From NCBI GenBank assembly GCA_943329845.2, contig CALQFM020000032.1:1-43884 (forward strand): a DNA stretch of 43,884 bases, in the 5' to 3' direction. Positions 20,826 to 30,313 of the stretch are shown here, one piece after another. Both the position numbers and the translations under genes were made by a program. How positions within the stretch are numbered: the first letter of the stretch is position 1; every line of letters starts with the position of its first letter. The DNA is from Candidatus Kuenenia stuttgartensis. Its GTDB lineage: Bacteria; Pseudomonadota; Alphaproteobacteria; SMXS01. Below the pieces are notes generated by a model that was given only the letters and a program-made list of their open reading frames with translations, did not search any database and was not told where the DNA came from.

Positions 20826-20853
20826 TTGACGAATTCATGATCATAATTATGAT
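20826..20853 (+). promoter_or_regulatory. Promoter with 14-bp palindromic operator (regulon site 1)
   Basis: TTGACG (20826-20831) and TATGAT (20848-20853) are spaced by 16 bp, a good sigma-70 promoter 25 bp before the amidohydrolase start. The perfect palindrome ATCATAATTATGAT (20840-20853) overlaps spacer and -10. The same motif, ATCATNATNATGAW, recurs at 27991, 28915 and 40300, in each case on or beside a promoter of this region. Confidence 0.65.
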
Positions 20854-20877
20854 GGTCGGACAACGGGGAGCACGACC

Positions 20878-22053
20878 ATGAACAAAGCCGCGCACGATTT
20901 CCGCGTCATCGACACGGACACCCACGTCATCGAGCCTTACGACCTGTGGACGTCGCGGGTCTCGGTCAAGAAGTGGGGCGACAAGGTGCCCCATGTGAAG
21001 TGGGACCCGACGATGAACGAGGACGCCTGGTTCTTCGGTGGCGACCGGACGGGCGCCGCCGCGGGCGCGGCGATGGCCGGCTGGCACGTATATCCGCCGA
21101 AGCGTCCGCAACGCCTCGATCAGGTCGATCCGTCGCTCTACGAGGCCAATGCCCGGTTGGCGAAAATGGATGACTACGGCATTTACGCCCAGATCCTCTA
21201 TCCCAACGTTGCCGGCTTCGGCGCCGGCAAGTATCTGGGGCTGCAGGATCCCGAACTGATGCTGGCCTGCGTGCAGGCCTACAATGACTGGCTGACGGAA
21301 TGGTCCAGCGCCAATCCCAAGCGGCTGGTCGCCCAGATGGCGGTGCCGTTCTGGGACATCGCGCTCAGCGTCAAGGAGATGGAGCGCGCGGCGAAGATGG
21401 GCCACAAGGGCATCGTCATGTGCGGCGAGCCGACCCATTTCGGCCTGCCCAAGCTGACCGACCCGCAATGGGAGCCGTTCTGGGCCGCCGCCCAGGAAAT
21501 GGGCCTGCCGATCAACTTCCACATCGGCACCGGCGACATGTTCTACTTCACCATGATGCACGAGCGGGTGAAACCCCACGCACAGTTCGCCTCCATGGGC
21601 GCGCTGTTCTCGCTCGACAATGCGGCGGTGATCTCGCAGCTGGTGTGCGGCGGAGTCTGCCACCGCTTTCCCAACCTGAACTTCGTGTCGGTGGAAAGCG
21701 GCGTCGGCTGGCTGCCTTACGTGCTCGCCAGCCTGGACTATCAGTGGCTGAACTGCGGCGCGCACAAGGAAAACCCGGAATACAAGCTGCTGCCCAGCGA
21801 ATTCTTCAAGCGCCAGATCTATGGCTGCTTCTGGTTCGAGCGCGGCACGCTGAAGCCTTCCGTGGACCTGTTGGGCGCCGACAATATCCTCTACGAGACC
21901 GACTATCCGCACCCGACCAGCATGAGCCCCGGACCGGCCACCTCGGCGATCCGGCCGGACGACTATATCGAGCAGGCATTCGTCGGCATCGATGACGTCT
22001 CCAAGGCGAAGATTTTGCACGGGAACGCCGCGCGCATCTATCATCTCGACTAG
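20878..22053 (+). CDS. Amidohydrolase family 2 (metal-dependent TIM-barrel hydrolase/decarboxylase)
   Basis: 391 residues of the ACMSD-like amidohydrolase superfamily. The N-terminal metal-binding strand reads VIDTDTHVIEP, with Asp14/His16 and Glu19 as in the group that has DxDxHVxEP. Further active-site segments are INFHIGTGD (~residue 215), NFVSVESGVGWLPY (~270) and ETDYPHPTS (~340), supplying His, Glu/Ser and the conserved Asp. Members are hydrolases or non-oxidative decarboxylases of aromatic or CoA-linked acids; the substrate cannot be told. The ATG at 20878 has GGGGAGCACGACC before it. It is the first gene after regulon site 1, with an SDR gene 59 bp downstream, so it probably belongs to the catabolic regulon. 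Confidence 0.88.
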   Translation: MNKAAHDFRVIDTDTHVIEPYDLWTSRVSVKKWGDKVPHVKWDPTMNEDAWFFGGDRTGAAAGAAMAGWHVYPPKRPQRLDQVDPSLYEANARLAKMDDYGIYAQILYPNVAGFGAGKYLGLQDPELMLACVQAYNDWLTEWSSANPKRLVAQMAVPFWDIALSVKEMERAAKMGHKGIVMCGEPTHFGLPKLTDPQWEPFWAAAQEMGLPINFHIGTGDMFYFTMMHERVKPHAQFASMGALFSLDNAAVISQLVCGGVCHRFPNLNFVSVESGVGWLPYVLASLDYQWLNCGAHKENPEYKLLPSEFFKRQIYGCFWFERGTLKPSVDLLGADNILYETDYPHPTSMSPGPATSAIRPDDYIEQAFVGIDDVSKAKILHGNAARIYHLD

Positions 22054-22112
22054 CCCGGCTTCGCGGCTAGGATAGGGTGATTGAGGCGCGAGGCCGCGCC
22101 AGGGGAGACATC

Positions 22113-22859
22113 ATGTCCATCGACTATTTCGACATGACCGGCAAGGTCGTGCTGATCACCGGCGGCAGCCGCGGCCTGGGCCGCGAAATGGCGTTGGCCT
22201 TCGCCAACCAGGGCGCCGACATCATCGTCGCCAGCCGCAAGATCGAGGATTGCGAAAAGGCTTGCGGCGAGATCGAGGCTCTGGGCCGGCGCGCGATGGC
22301 GCAGGCCTGCAACGTCAGCAGCTGGGACGATCTGCAGCGGCTGACCGACGCCGCCTACGGCGCTTTCGGCAAGGTCGACGTGCTGATCAACAATGCAGGC
22401 ATCTCGCCGGTGGCGCCGTCGTCGCTGGAGACCACCGAGGCGCTGATCGACAAGATCATGGCGGTGAACTTCAAGGGTCCGTTCCGGCTGACGTCGCTGG
22501 TCGGCACGCGGATGGTCGAGGCGGGCGGCGGTTCGATCATCAACATCAGCAGCATCGGCGCCATCCGGCCCACGCCGCACATCGCGCCCTATGCCGGCGC
22601 CAAGGCGGGCCTCAACGCCATCACCAAGGCGTTCGCCCAGGAATACGGGCCGACGGTGCGGGTCAACTGCATCATGGCCGGGCCGTTCTGGACCGACATT
22701 TCCAAGTCCTGGCGCGAGGAGGCGGACAAGAACGCCACCAATCCGGCGAAGCGCATCGGCCGGCCGCAGGAGATCGTCACCGCGGCACTCTATTTCGGCA
22801 GCGACGCGTCCTCGTTCACCACCGGTTCGGTGATCGCGGTCGACGGCGGCATCACCTGA
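22113..22859 (+). CDS. SDR-family oxidoreductase
   Basis: 248 residues, a classical SDR. The NAD(P) motif is LITGGSRGLG (TGxxxGxG), the structural motif NNAG is present in LINNAGISP, the catalytic Ser in INISSIG, the Tyr-x3-Lys in PYAGAKAGL, and the C-terminal TGSVIAVDGGIT closes the fold. I choose the ATG at 22113 because GGGGAG precedes it and homologues begin there; a GTG further upstream is not needed. It lies 59 bp after the amidohydrolase in the same direction. It probably oxidises or reduces a hydroxyl/keto group of the same pathway. The cofactor preference is not decided (ASRKIE after the second strand leans to NADP). Confidence 0.92.
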   Translation: MSIDYFDMTGKVVLITGGSRGLGREMALAFANQGADIIVASRKIEDCEKACGEIEALGRRAMAQACNVSSWDDLQRLTDAAYGAFGKVDVLINNAGISPVAPSSLETTEALIDKIMAVNFKGPFRLTSLVGTRMVEAGGGSIINISSIGAIRPTPHIAPYAGAKAGLNAITKAFAQEYGPTVRVNCIMAGPFWTDISKSWREEADKNATNPAKRIGRPQEIVTAALYFGSDASSFTTGSVIAVDGGIT

Positions 22860-22930
22860 GGCAAAAAAGGGCGATTTCCCCTTCGCTGCACCGTGGTACG
22901 GTTTCGTATCCGTAACGGCTGGAGGGGCTC

Positions 22931-23356
22931 GTGACGACATATCTGTCCGCGACATTTCTGATGCTGGCGCTGGGCGCCGGCGCGGCTCAGGCCGAAACCA
23001 TCGATTTCACCGCCAAGCCCGATCCGGCGGCGGGCAAGCTCGCCGAGAAGGCGTATGGCGCGGAGATCGCCGACGCCAAGGCGGCGGGCGCGTCCACCAC
23101 GTTCTGGGCCGGCAAGCTGGATCTCAACGGCGACGGCAAGCCCGAGATCGTCGGCCAGTTGGACAGTGCCTATATCTGCGGCGGCATGGGGCCGTGCTTC
23201 TTCGTGGTGTCGCCTGACGGCAAGCTGATGTTCAGCGTGCCCGGCGTCGATACCGCCGAGGCTCTGGACACCAGGTCCAATGGCTGGCGCGACCTGCGAT
23301 TCAACGGCCAGTCGGTCTGGAAATACAATGGCAAGGAGTACGTTATCGGGAAGTAA
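22931..23356 (+). CDS. Secreted small protein with Asp-rich (FG-GAP/EF-like) loop, copy 1
   Basis: 141 residues, GTG start at 22931 after GGAGGGGCTC. A signal peptide (LSATFLMLALGAGAAQAE) is followed by IDFTAKPDP. The centre has KLDLNGDGKPEIVGQ, an Asp/Asn-rich loop like EF-hand or FG-GAP calcium sites, and a cysteine pair in YICGGMGPCFF. The C-terminal part WRDLRFNGQSVWKYNGKEY suggests a beta-sheet. I do not recognise a named family. The next gene, 120 bp on, is a paralogue of the same length, so they arose by tandem duplication. Probably periplasmic; the role is unknown, and a link with the catabolic genes is only positional. Confidence 0.85.
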   Translation: MTTYLSATFLMLALGAGAAQAETIDFTAKPDPAAGKLAEKAYGAEIADAKAAGASTTFWAGKLDLNGDGKPEIVGQLDSAYICGGMGPCFFVVSPDGKLMFSVPGVDTAEALDTRSNGWRDLRFNGQSVWKYNGKEYVIGK

Positions 23357-23476
23357 CCCGAGCGCGGCATTGCGGATTTTTCAACGCTGTGTACGTCATG
23401 GAACATTCATATCCGCAGGAAAAATCCTTGCAGCTGTGGTACGATTCGATGGTCGTTTGAGACTCGGGGGAGGAAC

Positions 23477-23902
23477 ATGAAGACACGTCTTTTGCTCGTG
23501 CTCGCGGGCATTCTTGCAGGCTCGGCGTCCGCCTATGCCGCACAGATCGATTTTGCCGCCAAGAGCGAGCCGGACGCCGTCGAGGCGGCACGGAAGTCCT
23601 GGGCGGATTCGATCCAGGAGGCACAGACCGAAGCGGGCACGTCTACCGACATCGCCGCATTCAAGGTGGACCTGAACGGCGACGGCAAGCTCGAGATCGT
23701 CGGCCAGATCAAGAACACCTACATCTGCGGCAACGCCGGTCCGTGCGTCTTTGCGATGACCAGCGGCGGCGACGTCCTGATGAGCGTGCCTGGCACCGAG
23801 AACGCCGAGATCCTCGACAGCAAGACCGGCGGCTGGCTGGACATCCAGATCAACGACGACAAGAAGTACCGCTACAGCGGCGGCATGTACCGCAACCAGT
23901 AA
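23477..23902 (+). CDS. Secreted small protein with Asp-rich loop, copy 2
   Basis: 141 residues, ATG at 23477 with GGGGGAGGAAC before it. The signal peptide is MKTRLLLVLAGILAG then SASAYAAQ. It shares with its upstream neighbour IDFAAKSEP, the loop KVDLNGDGKLEIVGQ, the cysteine pair YICGNAGPCVF and the tail GGWLDIQINDDKKYRYSGG, roughly half of all positions. A conserved upstream block GTGGTACG (23436-23443, also at 22893-22900) indicates that the promoter region was duplicated too. Its stop codon is 3 bp from that of the convergent acyl-CoA dehydrogenase. Function unknown. Confidence 0.87.
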   Translation: MKTRLLLVLAGILAGSASAYAAQIDFAAKSEPDAVEAARKSWADSIQEAQTEAGTSTDIAAFKVDLNGDGKLEIVGQIKNTYICGNAGPCVFAMTSGGDVLMSVPGTENAEILDSKTGGWLDIQINDDKKYRYSGGMYRNQ

Positions 23903-23905
23903 CGC

Positions 23906-25120
<1,215 letters not shown>

Positions 25121-25122
25121 GG

Positions 25123-26409
25123 TCAGTCTCCTTCAGCTTTGGCGAGGGCGCCGTCTCCGGGCAGGAAGCGCGCGGCAAGGATATAGCAGATGCAGGACAG
25201 GACGTTCGCGACCAGGGTGAACATGATCGCGTAGCGCAGGCCGTCGGCGCCGTGGGCCTCGCGCAGGTGGTCGCTCAGCACGCCAGTGATCAGCGGGCCG
25301 CAGGACATGCCGATGACAGCGGTGACGACCACCAGCACGGCCGAGGTGATCGCGCGCATGCCCGAACCCACGAGCGACTGGGCGGTGCCGGTGACCGGTC
25401 CAAGATACATCTGGGACAGCAAGGCGACGCCCATGCCGCCAGCCAGCGACAGCGTCAGCGTGTGAGGCATGAACTGCAGCAGCGCGAAGGGGATCGTAAG
25501 CGTGGTGGCGATGGCCGGGATGGCCATGTACCAGCGCATGTTTTTCCTGCCCAGCCGGTCGCCGAGCATGCCGCCCATCACCGTGCCTAGGCCGCCCCCG
25601 ATGCCAATCATGATCGCGAGATAAAGGCCCGCCTCGGTCATGGAGAGACCGTAGGAGCGGTGGTAGAACGACGCGGCCCAGCCGTGGATCGTGGTCAGTG
25701 ACAGGGCATGCAGGCCGGTGCCGATGCACAGGAAACGGAACGAGCGCAATTTCCAAAGGGTGCGAAGGGCGGTGATGACCGGCGGGGGCGGTGCTGCGTC
25801 CTTGTCGTCGAACACGCCGCGCTGCGGCTCGGGCAGCGTCAGCAGCACCAGAGGCACGACCAACGCGCCGGCCAGCCCCATCAGCACGAAGGTTTCGCGC
25901 CAGCCGAGATGGTCGTGCAGCAGGCCGCCGAGGCCGAAGCCGATCATCGGCCCGAGCGACAGGGTCATGCCCCAGATCGACAGGACGGTGGCACGGCGGT
26001 GCTGCGGGAAGTAGTCCGAGATCAGGGCGTGTGTGGTCGGTGCGCTGCCGGCTTCGCCGACCGCCACGCCGATCCGGCACAGCAGCAGCATGGCGAAGCC
26101 CATGGCGAAACCCGAGCCGACCGTCATCAGGCTCCAGGCGCCCAGCGCGAGGGCGATCACGTATTTGCGCACCCACATGTCGGCGAGGCGCGCGACGGGA
26201 AACGCGAACATAACGTAGAACAGCCCGAAGCCTAGGCCGGTCAGCACGCCGATCTGGGTGTCGGACAGCCCCAGGTCGCGCTTGATGCCCTCCTGCAGCA
26301 CCGAGATGATCACCCGGTCCACATAGGCGAACACAGCGACGAGGATGAGTACGAATACCGCGTAGTTGGCGCGCGGATGCTGTGTGGGCTGTGCGGGCGC
26401 GACGTCCAT
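25123..26409 (-). CDS. MFS transporter
   Basis: 428 residues with about 12 membrane segments. The first reads [20 protein letters not shown]; the family A-like motif between segments 2 and 3 is [14 protein letters not shown], and [15 protein letters not shown] is its copy in the second half. [21 protein letters not shown] is typical of the Spns/organic-acid group of MFS proteins. Being between a CoA ligase and an acyl-CoA dehydrogenase, with gaps of 4 and 2 bp, it most likely imports the carboxylic acid that the operon degrades. The ATG at 26409 is accepted; no signal peptide. Confidence 0.92.
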   Translation of the reverse strand: MDVAPAQPTQHPRANYAVFVLILVAVFAYVDRVIISVLQEGIKRDLGLSDTQIGVLTGLGFGLFYVMFAFPVARLADMWVRKYVIALALGAWSLMTVGSGFAMGFAMLLLCRIGVAVGEAGSAPTTHALISDYFPQHRRATVLSIWGMTLSLGPMIGFGLGGLLHDHLGWRETFVLMGLAGALVVPLVLLTLPEPQRGVFDDKDAAPPPPVITALRTLWKLRSFRFLCIGTGLHALSLTTIHGWAASFYHRSYGLSMTEAGLYLAIMIGIGGGLGTVMGGMLGDRLGRKNMRWYMAIPAIATTLTIPFALLQFMPHTLTLSLAGGMGVALLSQMYLGPVTGTAQSLVGSGMRAITSAVLVVVTAVIGMSCGPLITGVLSDHLREAHGADGLRYAIMFTLVANVLSCICYILAARFLPGDGALAKAEGD

Positions 26410-26413
26410 GGCT

Positions 26414-27937
26414 TCAGATTGCCCGGCCGAGGGCGCGCCAGAACTCGTCGCGCAGGTGGCGCTTGAAGATCTTGCCGGTGGCCTCGCGCGGCAGGTCGTC
26501 GCGGAACTCGATGCGGCGCGGGATCATGTAGCCGGCCACCTGTCCCTTGAGGTACGCGCGCACGCTGTCGGCGGTGATCGTGCTGGCCTCCGGCTGGATG
26601 ACGGCGCAGACGCTCTCGCCGAATTCGTCGTCCGGGATACCGAACACGGCGCAGTCCCTTACACCTGGGCAGCCGGCCAATGCCGCCTCGATCTGCGCCG
26701 GATAGATGTTCACGCCGCCCGAGATGATCATGTCCTTCTTGCGATCGCTCAGATAGAGGAAGCCATCCTCGTCCATGATGCCGATGTCCCCGGCGGTGAT
26801 CAGGCCGTCGCGGTCGCAGGCGTCGCGCTTGGCCGGGTCGCCCTGATAGGTGAAGTCGGACACCATGCCGTTGCGGGCATAGACCTCGCCCGGTGTGCCG
26901 CGCGGCACCTCCATGCCGTTCTCGTCCAGCACCTTGACGGTGGCGCGCTTCAGCGCCTTGCCGACGGTGCCGGGATGGGCGACGTACTCGTCCGCCGAAC
27001 AGAACGTCACCGCGCCGGTCTCGGTCGATCCGTAATATTCGCCGATGATCGGTCCCCACCACTCGATCATCGCCAGCTTGGCCGGTCGCGGGCAAGGCGC
27101 CGCGCCGTGGGTGACGAAGCGCAGCGACGACAGGTCGTACCGGTTGCGGACATCCTCGGGCAGCTTCAGCAGCCGGATGAACATCACCGGCACCACGTGC
27201 AGATGGGTGATGCGGTGTTTCTCGATCAGCGCCAGCAGGTCCTCGGCCTCGAACTTCGCCTGCAGCACGATGTCCGCCCCGAAGGCCAGCGCCATCACCG
27301 CATGCGCGCCCGGCGCCGAATGATACATCGGCCCGGTCAGCGCCACCTTCATGGGCTTGTCGTCGAAGCCAAACACGGTGGACAGCATCTCGGTCAGCCC
27401 GGCCCGCTCGGTATCCGAGCGGACGATGCGGCGCACGCCCTTGGGCCGTCCGGTCGTGCCCGACGTGTACATCATCGAACCGCCGGGCTGGGCGGGCGGC
27501 GGTAGGGTGCCGGCCTCGTGGCTGTCGCGGAAGGTGTTCCAGGCCAGGTCGCCGGGCCGCAGCGCGGCATCGTCGGGCGATACGTTGTAGGCGGCGGCAA
27601 TCTCGGGTGGCGTTTCCACCAGGCAGACCTTGACGCCTTCGGGGATCGACGCCGCCAACGGCCGGTACAGGTCGGCGTGGGCCACCAGCAGCCGCGCGCC
27701 GCTGTCCTGCAGGATGTAGGCGACGTCCGGGCCCACCGAATGCCAGTTGATCGGCACCACCAGCGCGCCGAGCTGGCCTGCGGCGTTGAGCAGCTCGAAG
27801 CTGGGGAAATCGTTGCGCAGCAGGGTGGCGACCGTGTCGCCGGCACCGATGCCAAGTGCCTGCAGCGCCGCCGCCGCGCGGCCCGCGCGTCCGGCCAGTT
27901 CCCCGGCCTCGATGGTCCGGTCGCCGCTGATGATCAC
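26414..27937 (-). CDS. AMP-dependent acyl-CoA synthetase/ligase (1)
   Basis: 507 residues of the ANL adenylating family; activates a carboxylic acid to its CoA thioester with ATP. P-loop MYTSGTTGRPKG, adenine-binding GEYYGSTETG, hinge region YLSDRKKDMIISGGVNIYP and the catalytic lysine in PREATGKIFKRHLRD are all present. The start is GTG at 27937; an in-frame CTG at 27946 is better placed relative to GGGGAGG, so three more residues are possible. It heads the operon with the MFS transporter and acyl-CoA dehydrogenase. The promoter with regulon site 2 lies about 40 bp upstream. The acid is not identified; the neighbourhood suggests a bulky or branched hydrophobic acid. Confidence 0.93.
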   Translation of the reverse strand: MIISGDRTIEAGELAGRAGRAAAALQALGIGAGDTVATLLRNDFPSFELLNAAGQLGALVVPINWHSVGPDVAYILQDSGARLLVAHADLYRPLAASIPEGVKVCLVETPPEIAAAYNVSPDDAALRPGDLAWNTFRDSHEAGTLPPPAQPGGSMMYTSGTTGRPKGVRRIVRSDTERAGLTEMLSTVFGFDDKPMKVALTGPMYHSAPGAHAVMALAFGADIVLQAKFEAEDLLALIEKHRITHLHVVPVMFIRLLKLPEDVRNRYDLSSLRFVTHGAAPCPRPAKLAMIEWWGPIIGEYYGSTETGAVTFCSADEYVAHPGTVGKALKRATVKVLDENGMEVPRGTPGEVYARNGMVSDFTYQGDPAKRDACDRDGLITAGDIGIMDEDGFLYLSDRKKDMIISGGVNIYPAQIEAALAGCPGVRDCAVFGIPDDEFGESVCAVIQPEASTITADSVRAYLKGQVAGYMIPRRIEFRDDLPREATGKIFKRHLRDEFWRALGRAI

Positions 27938-27976
27938 CTGCGCCAGTTTCCGCCTCCCCGCGCGTTCGATGGCCGA

Positions 27977-28005
27977 TTTATAGCATCGTAATCATTATCA
28001 CGAAA
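27977..28005 (-). promoter_or_regulatory. Promoter with palindromic operator (regulon site 2)
   Basis: On the minus strand TATAAA (27982-27977) is a good -10, with a poor -35 (TTTCGT, 28005-28000) 17 bp upstream. The regulon motif ATCATTATCACGAA (27991-28004, plus-strand reading) covers the -35 and spacer. It sits between the CoA-ligase gene and the GntR stop codon. Confidence 0.5.
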
Positions 28006-28021
28006 AGGCAGGTTCGGGCGC

Positions 28022-28843
28022 TCAGCCCAGCGCCACCTTGGCGCCGATGGTGTGCGGCAGGAATTCCTCGAAATGGCTGATGATGTGCTCGACATGCTCC
28101 TTCATCAGCTTGCGCGCCTTGTCCGCCTTGCCGTCGACGATGGCCCGGGCGATCTCGACGTGGTCGTGGATCACCTCGTCGTCGAAGTTCTGCTGGCGCA
28201 CCGCGGCGACGATGGGCGCCTCCATGCAGGTGGTCAGCGCCCGGAATATCAGCGCCAGCACCTCGTTGCCGGCCAGCTCGGCCACGGCGATGTGGAATTC
28301 GGCGCCCTCGCGCTCCACGTCGGCGCCCTGGTCCGGCTTCAGGTACGGCGCCATGGTGCGCTTCACCAGCGCGCGGTCCGGGTTCTCGGCGGCAAGCTGG
28401 GCCAGCACCGGGTCGGTCACCAGCCAGGCCTTCAGCAGTTCCTCGTAATCCGTGCCCATGAAATGCAGGTAGAGCCGCAGCGTGCGCGACAGGCTGCGGT
28501 CGTCGGCCGCGCCGACCACCGGTCCCCCGCCCGGGCCGGGCCGGATCTTGATCAGGCCCTGCACCTCCAGCAGCCGCAGCGCCTCGCGCAGCGACGAGCG
28601 GCTGATGCCGTACTGCACCAGCATGTCGGCCTCGCGCGGCAGGCGGTCGCCGGTGGACAGGCCCTGGTCGACGATGTCGCGCAGAATTTCGTGGGCGATG
28701 GATTCGGAAATCTTCAGCGGCCGGCGTCCTGCCGAGTCGGGATCGCCGCGCTTGCGCGCGGGGCGTTCGCCACCCGGCTCGATGCCATCCAGCTTAAGCC
28801 GGCTGCCGCCCTTCGCCATTCGTGCCCTTTCCGGTTTCGTCAT
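28022..28843 (-). CDS. GntR-family regulator, FadR/FCD subfamily
   Basis: 273 residues. A winged helix-turn-helix (IAHEILRDIVDQGLSTGDRLP, shown up to 21 positions in halves: ISRSSLREALRLLEVQGL, KIRPGPGGG) is followed by an all-helical FCD ligand domain (residues ~110-260) with the metal-ligand pattern Asp/His...His...His seen in FHIAVAELAGN and HDHVEIARAI. FCD proteins usually repress catabolic genes and release DNA on binding an acid or its CoA ester. The start may be the second Met (28819), which has GGAAAGGGCACGA before it; the first ATG (28843) has no good site. It lies between the two catabolic operons; a motif copy sits in the divergent promoter region upstream, so it is the obvious candidate for the ATCATNATNATGAW regulon. 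Confidence 0.92.
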   Translation of the reverse strand: MTKPERARMAKGGSRLKLDGIEPGGERPARKRGDPDSAGRRPLKISESIAHEILRDIVDQGLSTGDRLPREADMLVQYGISRSSLREALRLLEVQGLIKIRPGPGGGPVVGAADDRSLSRTLRLYLHFMGTDYEELLKAWLVTDPVLAQLAAENPDRALVKRTMAPYLKPDQGADVEREGAEFHIAVAELAGNEVLALIFRALTTCMEAPIVAAVRQQNFDDEVIHDHVEIARAIVDGKADKARKLMKEHVEHIISHFEEFLPHTIGAKVALG

Positions 28844-28907
28844 GAGGAATTTACCTGAACCCGCAGGCGATACCAGCGATTTGGGATGCCGGCCACGCCG
28901 TGCGCGC

Positions 28908-28936
28908 TTGTCAATTCATCATGATGATAATACTAA
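28908..28936 (+). promoter_or_regulatory. Divergent promoter region with palindromic operator (regulon site 3)
   Basis: TTGTCA (28908-28913) and TACTAA (28931-28936) are spaced by 17 bp for the rightward operon. The motif TTCATCATGATGAT (28915-28928, core TCATCATGATGA perfectly palindromic) lies in the spacer. On the minus strand a perfect TTGACA (28914-28909) overlaps, pointing to the GntR gene. This is a classical layout for autoregulation and control of the divergent operon by one protein. Confidence 0.6.
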
Positions 28937-28947
28937 TACAGCCTGTG

Positions 28948-28965
28948 ATCGACGGGGAGGTCGAT
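28948..28965 (+). other. Small hairpin in the operon leader
   Basis: ATCGAC (28948-28953) and GTCGAT (28960-28965) form a perfect 6-bp stem with loop GGGGAG, downstream of regulon site 3 and 44 bp before the start codon. A similar hairpin with loop GGGGAAG occurs at 40359-40379. It may be chance. Confidence 0.3.
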
Positions 28966-29008
28966 TCACGGTCCGGCAAGGGCTAGGATTGGCGAAGGGG
29001 AGCGGTGC

Positions 29009-30313
29009 ATGAACTCCATCGGCGCATTGAACAGCGAGTCACGGGCGCCCGGCAAGCGGCGCGGGCCGCTGGCGGGAATCCGTGTGGCGGACTTCTGCTG
29101 GATGGGCGTCGGCTCCATGGCGACGCGCTTCCTCGCCGACTTCGGCGCCGAGGTGATCAAGATTGAAAACCGGTTGCGCCTCGACACGCCGCGACGGCTG
29201 CCGATCTACAAGGGCGTCGTCCGCGCCTATGGCCACGAGGACGCCAATCCCGACCCGAACAAGGGCGGCCTGCACAACAATTACAGCCGCAACAAGCTGG
29301 GTATCACCGTCAACATGAAGACGGCGAAGGGCCGTGAGATCATCGACCGGCTGATCGGCGCCTCCAGCATCGTCACCGAGAATTTCGCGCCGGGCGTCAT
29401 GGAACGCTGGGGCCTGACCTACGACAAGCTGCAGGCGCTGTCACCCAACGTGATCTTCGCCCGCATGAGCGGCTTCGGCCATTCCGGACCCTACGAGGAA
29501 TACCGTTCCTACGGCCCGGTGGTCCAGGCTGCCTGCGGCATGTCGTTCATCAGCGGCCTGCCCGGCCGCGAGCCGTCGGGCTGGGGCCTGTCCTACATGG
29601 ACAACCAGGCCGCCTACACCAACTCGTCGGCGCTGCTGATGGCGATCTACCAGCGCAACCGCACCGGCAAGGGCACCGAGATCGATGTGTCGGCGGTCGA
29701 GGCGGGCATCCACATGATGGGTCCGGTGATGCTCGACGTGTCGGTCAACGGCCGCGTCACCCGCGGCGATCAGTATCCGACCGGCAACCGGCTGGAGCAT
29801 CCGCACGCGGCACCGCACGGGGTCTATCCGTCGAAAGGCGAGGACCGCTGGGTCGCCATCGCGGTGTTCGACGATGCCGAATGGAAAGCGCTGGCCGGCG
29901 CCATGGGCAATCCGGCCTGGGCCGCGGACACGAAGTTCGCAACCCAGGACGCCCGCTTCGCCAACCAGGATGCGCTCGACGCCCACATCTCCGACTGGAC
30001 GCGCGGGCAGGACTGCCACGACGTGATGCACGCGCTTCAGATGCTGGGCGTGCCGGCCGGCGCGGTGCAGAACGCCCAGGACCTGAACGAAGTGGATCCG
30101 CAGATTGCCCATCGCGGCCTGTTCTTCGAGATGGACCACCCGGTGATCGGCGAGGCCCGCTTCGAGGGCGAGGCCATGAAGTTCTCGCGCACCGGCCCGG
30201 ATAACTGGCGCTCGGCCCCGCTCCTCGGCGAGGACAACCGCTACGTCTATCGCGACATTCTCGGCTACACGGACGCCGAGATCGACACGCTGGAAGCGGA
30301 GGGCGTGATCTGA
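29009..30313 (+). CDS. CaiB/BaiF family III CoA-transferase, catalytic-type subunit
   Basis: 434 residues. Family III CoA-transferases move CoA between carboxylic acids through an aspartyl-CoA anhydride. The Rossmann-like opening is PLAGIRVADFCWMGVG, then FLADFGAEVIKIEN; NYSRNKLGITVNMK and FGHSGPYEEY are family segments; the presumed catalytic Asp198 lies in GLSYMDNQAAY. The ATG at 29009 has AAGGGGAGCGG before it. It is the first gene of the long rightward operon. Its stop codon overlaps the next CoA-transferase start by one base (TGATG), suggesting a two-subunit enzyme like BbsEF of benzylsuccinate degradation. Confidence 0.93.
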   Translation: MNSIGALNSESRAPGKRRGPLAGIRVADFCWMGVGSMATRFLADFGAEVIKIENRLRLDTPRRLPIYKGVVRAYGHEDANPDPNKGGLHNNYSRNKLGITVNMKTAKGREIIDRLIGASSIVTENFAPGVMERWGLTYDKLQALSPNVIFARMSGFGHSGPYEEYRSYGPVVQAACGMSFISGLPGREPSGWGLSYMDNQAAYTNSSALLMAIYQRNRTGKGTEIDVSAVEAGIHMMGPVMLDVSVNGRVTRGDQYPTGNRLEHPHAAPHGVYPSKGEDRWVAIAVFDDAEWKALAGAMGNPAWAADTKFATQDARFANQDALDAHISDWTRGQDCHDVMHALQMLGVPAGAVQNAQDLNEVDPQIAHRGLFFEMDHPVIGEARFEGEAMKFSRTGPDNWRSAPLLGEDNRYVYRDILGYTDAEIDTLEAEGVI

